Positions 1 through 6,341 of a DNA stretch of 6,341 nt are shown here, in pieces. The notes below the pieces were generated by a model, which worked only from the letters and a program-made list of their open reading frames with translations, was not told the DNA's origin and did not search any database. Source of the stretch: Tannerella sp. (lineage in GTDB: Bacteria > Bacteroidota > Bacteroidia > Bacteroidales > Tannerellaceae); the NCBI GenBank assembly GCA_031259505.1, contig JAIRLL010000180.1, positions 1 through 6,341 of the forward strand, given 5' to 3'. A program made the translations under genes and the position numbers. Every line of letters starts with the position of its first letter. Positions within the stretch are counted from its first letter, which is position 1.

Positions 1-928
1 TTATCTGCCACTCAAGAATGTAAAGATGGGGATGGCTTTTGGCGATACATTCAGGAACGCAGGTTTTGAAGATGGCGATATTCTGTTGAGGGCAGACGAC
101 AGGGATTTGGAACGGCTGAATATGGATGCTTTCAGGTCTGTCGTCAATGCCAATATCGTGACGGTGCGCCGCAACGGCGCCGAACTGGGGATTGTGATTC
201 CCGATGATATGATGCAGCGCTTCATGCGAGACAAGCAATTTTTTGCCGTAGAGCGTTATCCCATGGTCGCCGACCGGTACAACGGCGACAACTCGCCCGC
301 CGCGCTGGCCGGCATTCTGCACGGCGATACGATTATTTCCATCGACGGCGTAATGACGCCGACAGTCGACGATGTGAGTGAACAGCTCAAAAAGAAAAAA
401 GATCGGGAAATAACCGTCGGAATAGTTCGCAATGGCGATTCCCGTTTGTTGACACTCCATACGGATTCGGTCGGCAGAATGGGTTTGTATTTTCAGTCGC
501 CCTATCGACTGTATGCCACGGTAACGAAGGAGTATGGATTCTTCGAATCGTTTCCCGCCGGTATTCGATTGGGAGTAAACACTCTGAAAGGGTATGTGAG
601 CGATATGAAATATGTTTTCACGAAAGAAGGAGCCTCCTCTTTGGGCGGATTCGGCGCCATCGGAAGCCTGTTTCCTTCGGCATGGAATTGGCGTTCGTTC
701 TGGATGACAACGGCCTTTCTTTCCATCATACTGGCATTCATGAATATACTGCCCATTCCTGCACTGGATGGCGGGCATGTCCTGTTTCTTGTCTACGAAG
801 TGGTGGCTCGCCGCAAACCGAGCGACAAGTTCCTGGAATATGCTCAAATAGCAGGGATGATCGTGCTGTTCGGCGTGCTGATTTATGCCAACGGCAACGA
901 CCTGTTCCGCCTTATATTTAACAAATAA
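1..928 (+). CDS. rseP: RIP metalloprotease RseP (site-2 protease, M50), 5'-truncated by window edge
   Basis: C-terminal 308 residues of a membrane-embedded zinc protease; the frame is open from base 2, so the start and the N-terminal HExxH zinc site lie outside the window. The family cleaves membrane-spanning anti-sigma factors and leftover signal peptides within the inner membrane. Visible parts, in window residues: a first PDZ-like segment at about 10-65 (AFGDTFRNAGFEDGDILL), a second PDZ domain at about 95-155 (SPAALAGILHGDTIISIDG), the conserved GGFGAIGSLFP stretch near 215-225, then a membrane segment carrying NILPIPALDGG, whose Asp256 (codon 767-769) is the expected third zinc ligand, and a last membrane span near the C-terminus. 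Length and domain order fit a full RseP with two PDZ domains. The stop is TAA at 926-928. The next gene has its own promoter 30 bases on, so rseP probably ends its transcription unit here, though I see no clear terminator. Confidence 0.95.
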   Translation, partial: YLPLKNVKMGMAFGDTFRNAGFEDGDILLRADDRDLERLNMDAFRSVVNANIVTVRRNGAELGIVIPDDMMQRFMRDKQFFAVERYPMVADRYNGDNSPAALAGILHGDTIISIDGVMTPTVDDVSEQLKKKKDREITVGIVRNGDSRLLTLHTDSVGRMGLYFQSPYRLYATVTKEYGFFESFPAGIRLGVNTLKGYVSDMKYVFTKEGASSLGGFGAIGSLFPSAWNWRSFWMTTAFLSIILAFMNILPIPALDGGHVLFLVYEVVARRKPSDKFLEYAQIAGMIVLFGVLIYANGNDLFRLIFNK

Positions 929-957
929 CGGTGGAGGCGAAAAAAAACGGGCGATAA

Positions 958-989
958 TTTGAGCGAAAGATGTTTTTTCATTATTTTTG
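958..989 (+). promoter_or_regulatory. Bacteroidota-type sigma promoter for the exported nitroreductase gene
   Basis: TTTG at 958-961 and TATTTTTG at 982-989 are separated by 20 bases. This matches the known Bacteroidota primary-sigma consensus (TTTG, 19-21 bases, TAnnTTTG) at every defined base. Transcription would begin a few bases after 989, giving an A/T-rich leader of roughly 45-50 bases before the ATG at 1043. It places the nitroreductase in its own transcription unit rather than relying on read-through from rseP. Confidence 0.75.
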
Positions 990-1042
990 CCGAAGTAATC
1001 ACTATAAGTATAACAAGTATCATTTTAAAAAAAATTGAATTT

Positions 1043-1687
1043 ATGAAAACAACAAGAGTTTTATTCGCGCTGGCAGTATGTATGGTATGGCTCGGCGCAT
1101 CAGCGCAGGAATTGCAGGTTATCAAACTGAATGCCCCCGACAAGACACGGGGGGCGGCTACAATGAAAGCCCTTTCGGATCGTCACTCGGATCGTGTTTT
1201 TGACGAAAAAGAGTTGAGTATTAAAGATTTGTCAGATCTTATCTGGGCAGCCAACGGTATAAACCGTCCCGACGGGAAACGTACGGCGCCTTCGGCAATG
1301 AACAGGCAGGAGATTGACGTGTATGTCATACGTAAAGACGGCGCATATCTGTATGACGTTGCGGCTCATTCGTTGATGCCTGTTGCAGCAGGCGACCATC
1401 GCGGAGCCGTAGCAGGGGGGCAGGATTTTGTGAAATCCGCTCCTGTCAGCCTGGTGATGGTCATCGATCTGGAGAAACTGGGCGACCCGAAGGCAACGCA
1501 AACAAGCCTCATGGGCGCCGTTGACGCCGGAATTGTTTCGCAGAATATCAATATCTTTTGCGCCGGTATCGGACTATCTACCGTACCTCGTGCGTCGATG
1601 GATCAGAACGAATTGCGTAAAGTATTGAAACTGCGAGATACACAGCTTCCGATAATGAATAATCCGGTAGGCTATCCGGCAAAATAA
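1043..1687 (+). CDS. Exported nitroreductase-family protein (SagB/ThcOx-type dehydrogenase-like)
   Basis: A 214-residue protein that I assign to the FMN-dependent nitroreductase superfamily, SagB/ThcOx branch. Residues 1-21 form a Sec-type signal peptide: positive MKTTR, a hydrophobic core, and GASA before Gln22 as a likely cleavage site. There is no lipobox and no twin arginine. The mature part has the family pattern: RHSDRVFDEKELSIKDLSDL (47-66), then IWAANGINR (67-75) and RTAPSAMNRQEIDVYVI (80-96). Towards the C-terminus, GIVSQNINIFCAGIGLSTV (163-181) corresponds to the flavin-pocket helix. The ATG at 1043 is chosen because the signal peptide begins exactly there and the promoter lies just upstream; an upstream in-frame ATG at 959 overlaps the promoter and would add non-conserved residues. 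The substrate is unknown. No thiazole/oxazole peptide genes are nearby, so a peptide-modifying role like that of SagB is not supported. Confidence 0.88.
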   Translation: MKTTRVLFALAVCMVWLGASAQELQVIKLNAPDKTRGAATMKALSDRHSDRVFDEKELSIKDLSDLIWAANGINRPDGKRTAPSAMNRQEIDVYVIRKDGAYLYDVAAHSLMPVAAGDHRGAVAGGQDFVKSAPVSLVMVIDLEKLGDPKATQTSLMGAVDAGIVSQNINIFCAGIGLSTVPRASMDQNELRKVLKLRDTQLPIMNNPVGYPAK

Positions 1688-1710
1688 TGGAGATTTGAGG
1701 CTCTCTTTTT

Positions 1711-1718
1711 GAACTTTG
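1711..1718 (+). promoter_or_regulatory. Possible -7 element upstream of the phosphoesterase pair (weak)
   Basis: GAACTTTG at 1711-1718 matches the Bacteroidota -7 pattern TAnnTTTG at five of six defined bases. No good TTTG lies 19-21 bases upstream; the TTTG at 1694-1697 is only 13 bases away. If used, transcription would start near 1723, about 55 bases before the preferred start codon at 1780. Read-through from the nitroreductase gene is an equally possible source of expression. Confidence 0.35.
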
Positions 1719-1779
1719 CGGGAATCACAACAATGTGGATTCGCTTCTCTTCATCGAAAGGGGCGCTTTACTGATATTT

Positions 1780-2880
1780 ATGAGAGCTTATTTCATACTG
1801 GTGTTACTGGCCTATCTGGGTGGTAATGTGTATATTTTTGTGCGGGGATTGCAGGCCATACAGCATTTCCCGCATATTTTTAAATGGTTGTGGGGAACGC
1901 TGTTTTGGTTCTCCTTTTTATCTCTCATACTGTCGTTTGCCTTGCGAAATTCCAGAATGGCGACAACGGCAGGATGGCATGTTTTTTACGAATACAGTTG
2001 CAGTTGGCTTGTGATAACTCTTTACATGGGGCTGTTGTTGCTGCTTTTCGACGTATTCAGGCTTTTCAACCATTCGTTTCACTACGGATTCGTCATATCT
2101 TTAATTCTCACAGTCTGCCTGTTACTGTATGGTCATTACCGTTATCAACATCCTGTCGACAGGGTTATCAACATAGATGTCAACAAGTCGTTGCCCGACC
2201 TCACGCAGCCGCTCAAGGTAGTTGCCATAAGCGACGTGCATCTGGGAACAGGGACAAACAAGAAAAGATTGCAGAAATATGTCCGCCTGATTAATGCCTG
2301 GAATCCCGACATCATCCTGATTGCCGGCGACTTGATCGACAACAGCATCACGCCTGTCCGCCGTCAGCGGATGGAGGAAGAACTGCGACAGTTACGCGCG
2401 CCTCTCGGAATTTACATGTCGCCTGGAAATCATGAATATATAAGCGGTATCGCCGAAAGTCGGGAATATATCGCCGGCGCTACAGATATCCGTTTTCTGT
2501 GCGATTCGGCTGTGACATTGTCGAACGGTATCCGGATTGTCGGGTGCGACGACGCGAGCAACCCGTCGCGAAAGGAATTGCGGGCGTTGCTGGAAGGCAC
2601 AGACTGCAGCCTTCCCGTCTTCGTACTGGATCATCAGCCGTACCGGTTGAAGCAGGCGGAAGAGGAAGGCGTCGACCTCCTGTTCTGCGGCCACACACAC
2701 CATGGACAGGTATGGCCGATGTCGTGGATAACAGAGCAACTTTTCGACATCGGTTACGGGTTTGAAAAACGCGGAAATACATCCATTTACGTCTCGTCCG
2801 GTTTATCACTCTGGGGGCCTCCGTTCCGTATCGGCACACAAAGCGAACTGGTAGTGTTTAATATTCATTTTAAAGACTGA
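1780..2880 (+). CDS. Membrane-anchored calcineurin-like metallophosphoesterase (first of tandem pair)
   Basis: A 366-residue protein with a membrane N-terminus and a YaeI/YkuE/LpxG-like phosphoesterase domain. Likely membrane segments lie at about 4-22, 37-54, 74-91 and 102-118. The catalytic domain (about 145-366) holds all the metal-site motifs: SDVH (D152, H154), AGD (D184), GNHE (216-219), DHQP (H285) and GHTH (304-307), as expected for a two-metal phosphoesterase. Relatives hydrolyse phosphodiester or pyrophosphate bonds, in some cases in lipids; the substrate here is unknown. An upstream in-frame GTG at 1735 would add 15 residues. I prefer the ATG at 1780 because from there the N-terminus aligns with the next gene's start (both begin MR and have N-x-Y-I-x-x-R-G at residues 15-23). 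It follows the nitroreductase gene by 92 bases and is followed after 2 bases by its paralogue, so the two form one operon. Confidence 0.92.
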   Translation: MRAYFILVLLAYLGGNVYIFVRGLQAIQHFPHIFKWLWGTLFWFSFLSLILSFALRNSRMATTAGWHVFYEYSCSWLVITLYMGLLLLLFDVFRLFNHSFHYGFVISLILTVCLLLYGHYRYQHPVDRVINIDVNKSLPDLTQPLKVVAISDVHLGTGTNKKRLQKYVRLINAWNPDIILIAGDLIDNSITPVRRQRMEEELRQLRAPLGIYMSPGNHEYISGIAESREYIAGATDIRFLCDSAVTLSNGIRIVGCDDASNPSRKELRALLEGTDCSLPVFVLDHQPYRLKQAEEEGVDLLFCGHTHHGQVWPMSWITEQLFDIGYGFEKRGNTSIYVSSGLSLWGPPFRIGTQSELVVFNIHFKD

Positions 2881-2882
2881 AT

Positions 2883-4013
2883 ATGAGGGTTTTTCTGCAT
2901 GCGATATGGGGACAGCTCCTTATCAATGCGTATATTGCATGGAGAGGATACGGCATGTTGGCATACCGGACACGCGTGCAAAAGTATTTTCTTGTCGCCC
3001 TCCTGTTCGAACTTGCGCTCTATCTGACGGGGTTCTTTTTTTACAGGCTATTGCCGGATAAAATCCTGGATGGTATTGTAATCGTTTGCAACACATGGTA
3101 TATTGCATCTGTCTATATAGCAACGGGACTGCTTTTGCTGCATGTGGTGAAGCAGTCGAACAGGCTGTGGAAATGGTATCCGAAGCAGTTTTTGCCGCAT
3201 CTGCCGCAATACAGGTTCCAGTTGTTTGCGCTGCTTTTTGCCGTTGTGCCGCTGTTGATGTTGAAAGGGTATTTCGACGCAACATATCCGATTGTAAAGC
3301 ATGTGAATATACATATCCCGAAAGCCGCCGGAGGGCTCGACAGCCTGACTGTGGCGCTGATGTGCGATTTGCACTTCGGCGAACGCATCGGAAAAGCACA
3401 TGCGCGACGTTTTGTGTCGCTGTGCAATGCGCAGAATCCTGATCTGGTGGTGATCCCCGGCGATGTGATAGATTATGAATCGCATTTAGTCGTGCGCGAC
3501 GGTCTGGCCGACGAACTCCGGAAACTCAATGCGCCTATGGGCGTGTATATTACGCTGGGCAATCACGAATATCGCGCCAACAGACATGCCAAACTCAAAT
3601 GGCTGAAGGAGACGGGAGCCACGGTGCTCGTCGACTCCGTGGCAATGCCCGACTCTGCGTTTTACCTTGTCGGCAGAGACGATGCAACGAACAGACGGCG
3701 AACACCTTTAGCCGAATTGATGAGAGACGTCGACTTGTCGAAACCTGTCATCCTGCTCGACCATCAGCCCATACGTTTTAACGAAGCGGTAATGAACCGT
3801 GCAGACCTGTCACTTCACGGACATACGCATAATGGTCAGATATGGCCTAACATACTCGCTCTGCGGATTTATTTCGAATGTTCGTACGGCTATTACCGCA
3901 AGGGATACTCGCAATTCTACGTGACGTCGGGCATCGGTTTCGCCGGCCCGCCTTTCCGCATCGGCACGCACTCCGAACTCGTCGTGCTGCATGTCTCGTT
4001 TGAAAAGGAATGA
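2883..4013 (+). CDS. Membrane-anchored calcineurin-like metallophosphoesterase (second of tandem pair)
   Basis: A 376-residue paralogue of the preceding protein with the same architecture: hydrophobic segments at about 4-20, 36-54, 62-87 and 112-128, then a phosphoesterase domain from about 155. Metal-site motifs are complete: CDLH (D162, H164), PGD (D194), GNHE (226-229), DHQP (H294) and GHTH (313-316). The C-terminal block GPPFRIGTHSELVV is nearly the same as GPPFRIGTQSELVV in the first copy, whereas the membrane regions have diverged strongly, so the duplication is old. Basic residues cluster in the first loop (RGYGMLAYRTRVQK) and the third (before 112). By the positive-inside rule this would put the catalytic domain on the periplasmic side, but four-span topology is not certain by eye. 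The ATG follows the upstream stop by 2 bases, implying translational coupling. The substrate is unknown; it could have diverged from that of its neighbour. Confidence 0.92.
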   Translation: MRVFLHAIWGQLLINAYIAWRGYGMLAYRTRVQKYFLVALLFELALYLTGFFFYRLLPDKILDGIVIVCNTWYIASVYIATGLLLLHVVKQSNRLWKWYPKQFLPHLPQYRFQLFALLFAVVPLLMLKGYFDATYPIVKHVNIHIPKAAGGLDSLTVALMCDLHFGERIGKAHARRFVSLCNAQNPDLVVIPGDVIDYESHLVVRDGLADELRKLNAPMGVYITLGNHEYRANRHAKLKWLKETGATVLVDSVAMPDSAFYLVGRDDATNRRRTPLAELMRDVDLSKPVILLDHQPIRFNEAVMNRADLSLHGHTHNGQIWPNILALRIYFECSYGYYRKGYSQFYVTSGIGFAGPPFRIGTHSELVVLHVSFEKE

Positions 4014-4108
4014 ATATCCAGGGTTTATTTTTTTGTATGCAGGGTGCACATGTTTGACATGCTCCGATACAATATGCCGGTTGCCAGTTATGACGCGGTG
4101 CACGCCTC

Positions 4109-4143
4109 CGTCATTGCGAAGGCGTAGCCTGAAGCAATCCGGA
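4109..4143. repeat. Imperfect palindromic repeat in convergent intergenic region
   Basis: The region between the converging genes (4014-4202) contains a hairpin at 4113-4138: ATTGC pairs with GCAAT and AGGC with GCCT around a GTA loop, with a small internal bulge (GA against GAA). With its flanks (CGTC before, CC after) it resembles the CGTCATTGCGA...GAAGCAATCC dispersed repeat I recall from the intergenic regions of several unrelated bacterial genomes. Only one copy is in this window, so its repeat status rests on resemblance. No run of T follows it directly on either strand, so it is not a typical terminator; a T8 run at 4183-4190 is too far away. I see no gene in 4014-4202. Confidence 0.5.
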
Positions 4144-4202
4144 CTGACTTCACAAAATTATGCCGAGTACAGTATATCTTCGTTTTTTTTCGACATTCTT
4201 TC

Positions 4203-5912
4203 TCAAATAATATAATCAAAGCGCGCTTCGGGGTCATTTTTTTCTTCAGTGCTGTTAGCAGCGCCGGCTGCTTCTTTTTCTTTGAGCAGGCGGCGTTTTT
4301 CTTCAGCGTGTGCTTTAATTTTTTCCAGCGCTGCCTGAAATTCCTTTTCCATATCTGTTTTCCTGTGGTCTGTTTCGTTTTCATCCGCCTTCTGCACCGG
4401 TTTGCCGTCATGCTCATCGCTCTCATCTTCGCAATACTCCTCGAAGTAATCATATTCGTCTTCCTTTTCTTCTTCCGCGCTGCCGTCAGACATCGCTGCA
4501 TCAGGCAACTCGAGTTCACATGCAGGCGGCGCTGGAACAGATGCGACAGTCGCCGGCGTGTCCGCGGTTTGTCCTTCTTTACCCGTCTTCTTCGCGGCTC
4601 CGGCTTCTGCCCTTTCTCTTCCTCTTTTGAACGTCGCGTCCGAAACAGCATTTTCCACATCCACCAGTCGAGTGGTTTCCAAAGGAATAAAATGCCTTTT
4701 CTTTCGCCGGTGAATAGCCGGTACGTCGCGCCTGCTAAAAATAATTCCCAAAAACATCATAATAAAAACACCCTTGTTACTGGTAAAAAACGAATCGAAT
4801 ACATTTTCAATAAAAACAAAACTTATCAAAATCAATACTACGACAAATGGGTGTATTTCATCTTTTTTCCGTAGCTTCGAGAAGGCAAGCCACACGATAT
4901 GCGCCCAAAACAGCAGGTAAAGGACAATCCCGACAATCCCGAACTGCGCCAGCGAAGGATAGTAGGAATCCGACACAGGAAACCATTCCTGCGGCGTCAA
5001 ACCGTTGACGGAGCCAAGTCCGTAATTCGAATATATCTGCGAATAATACGTCTTCGAAGCGTGCGTGGCGAAACTGGCAAATCCGCTTCCCAAAGGGAAA
5101 AAGTCTTTCAGGATAACTCCGGCCGTCTGATACAGAGTAGCGCGCGCCGCAAAGCCGCTGTCGTTTTCCGCAACTGGTCGGACTGACAGATAATCAGAGA
5201 TTTGCGCCTCGGAAATATAAATCGTCACGCCTAAAACCAGTGCGAGGGCAATGCCTGTACGCAGTTTCGAAAGCAAAATATCCGAACGGTAAAAAAATAT
5301 CAGGATGGCGCATGTCAAAACAAAAAAACCGTAAAACCGGGCATGCACGACAATCAGCCCTACAGACAGCATCAGCAAAAATGTCAACCGTTCTTTCAGC
5401 GAAAACCCGCTGCAATACAAATACAGCAACGAGAGGATAACCATGCCTGACACATAACTCACAGGCTGACTGACCATGCCGGCAAACATAACCGGATTAA
5501 TCAATCCGTAGATACTTAGCGGGATAAGAAACACCCACATACTAAGAGACAACTTCTTAAGCAGCCGTTTTTGCGAATCGGAAAAAGAATGCATCATCTG
5601 CATGACAATGAAAAACGTCAGGTAGGGTCTGACTTGCATCAGAAAATCGAGTGCAATGGCACGCGTACTGTTGTATGCAACAAAAAACGAGTATGCAAGG
5701 TAGAAAAGGGAAATGAGTAGCGTGACTGCAATACCCCAATTGATTCTGCGGTCTTTAGCTGAAAGCAGAAACACGACATATGCCGCAGGCAATACAATGT
5801 CGGATACAATACCCAGACCTTCCAGTTCAATCATATCATGGAGTAATACCCCAAAAAGCAGAACATATACAAAGAAATAAAAAAAATATTTATGTATAAT
5901 CTGATGTATCAT
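4203..5912 (-). CDS. O-antigen ligase/polymerase-like membrane protein with acidic cytoplasmic tail
   Basis: A 569-residue integral membrane protein. About twelve hydrophobic segments span residues 6-394. A large loop at about 235-321, between spans nine and ten, should be periplasmic and carries the Wzy/WaaL-type pattern: an arginine in GFAARATLYQ, then FFPLGSGFASF, then DSYYPSLAQFGIVG leading into the next span. This fits the O-antigen ligase/polymerase superfamily, which moves or polymerises lipid-linked glycans on the periplasmic face. After the last span comes a basic patch (RRKKRH), consistent with a cytoplasmic C-terminus. The tail of about 170 residues is low in complexity, includes a block at 479-502 with 15 of 24 residues acidic, has a probable coiled coil at about 519-549, and ends in FDYII. 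Such a tail is not usual in the family. The start is ATG at 5912; a GTG two codons earlier (5918) is equally possible. No other glycan genes are visible nearby, so the glycan substrate cannot be named. Confidence 0.85.
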   Translation of the reverse strand: MIHQIIHKYFFYFFVYVLLFGVLLHDMIELEGLGIVSDIVLPAAYVVFLLSAKDRRINWGIAVTLLISLFYLAYSFFVAYNSTRAIALDFLMQVRPYLTFFIVMQMMHSFSDSQKRLLKKLSLSMWVFLIPLSIYGLINPVMFAGMVSQPVSYVSGMVILSLLYLYCSGFSLKERLTFLLMLSVGLIVVHARFYGFFVLTCAILIFFYRSDILLSKLRTGIALALVLGVTIYISEAQISDYLSVRPVAENDSGFAARATLYQTAGVILKDFFPLGSGFASFATHASKTYYSQIYSNYGLGSVNGLTPQEWFPVSDSYYPSLAQFGIVGIVLYLLFWAHIVWLAFSKLRKKDEIHPFVVVLILISFVFIENVFDSFFTSNKGVFIMMFLGIIFSRRDVPAIHRRKKRHFIPLETTRLVDVENAVSDATFKRGRERAEAGAAKKTGKEGQTADTPATVASVPAPPACELELPDAAMSDGSAEEEKEDEYDYFEEYCEDESDEHDGKPVQKADENETDHRKTDMEKEFQAALEKIKAHAEEKRRLLKEKEAAGAANSTEEKNDPEARFDYII

Positions 5913-5939
5913 TTTCACCCATGCCTCTTTCTTGAATCA

Positions 5940-5971
5940 CAAAAGTACAATTATTTTTTTGACTGAACAAT
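5940..5971 (-). promoter_or_regulatory. Bacteroidota-type sigma promoter for the ligase-like gene
   Basis: Read on the minus strand, ATTG (5971-5968) is followed after 20 bases by TACTTTTG (5947-5940). The -7 element fits TAnnTTTG at every defined base and the -33 element differs from TTTG by one base. The leader would be short, about 18-25 bases, whichever of the two candidate start codons (5918 GTG or 5912 ATG) is used. An A/G-rich stretch (AAGAAAGAGG) precedes the start, but it is not a clear Shine-Dalgarno sequence. Confidence 0.65.
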
Positions 5972-6075
5972 TTTGTGCTTCCTGTTTTTTCTTTCGCTTC
6001 CATCTGTAAGCAGTGTGACAGGCTTCATCATCTTTGACTGAATGCCACTATCTTTAGTGTAACGGGGCTTGACTG

Positions 6076-6341
6076 CTACAACCCTCCGACCTCGTCCGGA
6101 CGGGCAGGACAAATTTTGTGATGGGAACGATGTTCCGTATATTCCGGTTTTACCGGAGGAATATCTACTGCCTGACGACGGGTTTGACCTCTTGCCAATA
6201 CTGCTTCCAAAGAGCATCCGCAGGTACAGCGTTCCGGAAAATGATCTGTTACTGTGTCGGGTGTCGAACTCATGGACAGGGTGTGACCCGGATGACCTTT
6301 CTGACCGCCGGAAGGCTTGCCGCTACTTTTGCGCAGACTGT
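6076..6341 (-). pseudogene. IS66-family transposase (TnpC) N-terminal fragment, probably a relic
   Basis: The minus-strand frame is open from the right edge to a TAG at 6078-6076, giving 87 residues with no start inside the window. It opens with RKSSGKPSGGQKGHPGHTL, the conserved basic GGQ-GHPG region that precedes the zinc finger of IS66 transposases. It continues with DHFPERCTCGCSLE, then RRQAVDIPPVKPEYTEHRSH and KICP, matching the zf-IS66 segment. The family then needs a second Cys pair (CPxCG) and a long DDE catalytic domain. Here the text becomes CPARPDEVGGL and stops, and none of the other minus-strand frames down to 5950 resembles the DDE domain. The catalytic part is therefore absent, and the fragment cannot encode an active transposase. 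The breakpoint lies about 130 bases upstream of the ligase-like gene's promoter. The first part of the element lies beyond the window, so whether a start codon survives is unknown. Confidence 0.8.

Noticed and set aside
1690..1710. A possible terminator after the nitroreductase gene: GAGA and TCTC around an 8-base loop, then five T.
   Set aside because: The stem has only four pairs and would be unstable; its T run also overlaps the proposed promoter region for the next gene.
4049..4061. A perfect small hairpin (CATGT, TTG, ACATG) just after the second phosphoesterase gene.
   Set aside because: Five A/T-rich pairs with no T run on either side; too weak to call a terminator.
4088..4660. A 190-codon minus-strand reading frame, rich in Lys and Arg, overlapping the ligase-like gene's tail and running past its stop.
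   Set aside because: It is the shifted reading of the acidic tail (Glu/Asp codons read one base off give Lys/Arg). It has no recognisable domain and crosses the intergenic palindrome, so it is taken as a shadow.
4308..4874. A 188-codon plus-strand frame with hydrophobic Phe/Leu-rich stretches opposite the ligase-like gene.
   Set aside because: It is the antisense of acidic and hydrophobic coding sequence; there is no promoter and no family resemblance, and the minus-strand gene explains the region fully.
6046..6059. An inverted repeat CACTA...TAGTG between the IS66 fragment and the ligase-like gene.
   Set aside because: Five pairs only; it does not look like an IS66 end and has no partner repeat in the window.
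6093..6102. A ten-base perfect palindrome, CGTCCGGACG.
   Set aside because: It lies inside the IS66-derived reading frame near its break. One short palindrome is expected by chance, and no second copy is seen.
5951..6217. An 88-codon minus-strand frame overlapping the IS66 fragment in another phase.
   Set aside because: I tested whether it continues the transposase after a frameshift. Its sequence (VVAVKPRYTKDSGIQSK and onward) does not match the DDE domain or any family I know, and it is Ser/Lys-rich like a chance frame. It also overlaps the ligase-like gene's promoter.

Overview
The window looks like a piece of a Bacteroidales (Bacteroidota) chromosome. Two upstream regions match the promoter pattern of that phylum's primary sigma factor (TTTG, about 20 bases, TAnnTTTG). 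Start codons lack clear Shine-Dalgarno sequences and sit behind A/T-rich leaders. The proteins, such as an RseP ending in NILPIPALDGG and paired multi-membrane-span calcineurin-like phosphoesterases, are of a kind found in this group. Genus cannot be set by eye.

Layout: (1) 1-928, plus strand, the C-terminal two-thirds or so of the intramembrane site-2 protease RseP, cut by the left edge. (2) 958-1687, its own promoter followed by a predicted exported nitroreductase of the SagB/ThcOx type. (3) 1780-4013, two paralogous membrane-anchored metallophosphoesterases, 2 bases apart and surely co-transcribed. (4) 4014-4202, a convergent intergenic region holding an imperfect palindrome that resembles a widespread dispersed repeat. 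(5) 4203-5912, minus strand, a twelve-span O-antigen ligase/polymerase-like protein with a long, very acidic, coiled-coil-bearing cytoplasmic tail. Its promoter is at 5940-5971. (6) 5972-6075, about 100 bases in which I see nothing convincing. (7) 6076-6341, minus strand, the N-terminal part of an IS66-family transposase whose homology stops at the zinc-finger region; it runs off the right edge and looks like a relic.

Functionally, the plus-strand block is an envelope-related neighbourhood: a membrane protease, an exported flavoenzyme and two membrane phosphoesterases. The minus-strand gene probably acts on surface polysaccharide or another lipid-linked glycan. No glycosyltransferases or other polysaccharide genes flank it here, so its substrate is open. 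No CRISPR array, tRNA, rRNA or riboswitch was recognised. The most unusual items are the acidic tail on the ligase-like protein and the tandem phosphoesterases whose catalytic domains may face the periplasm.
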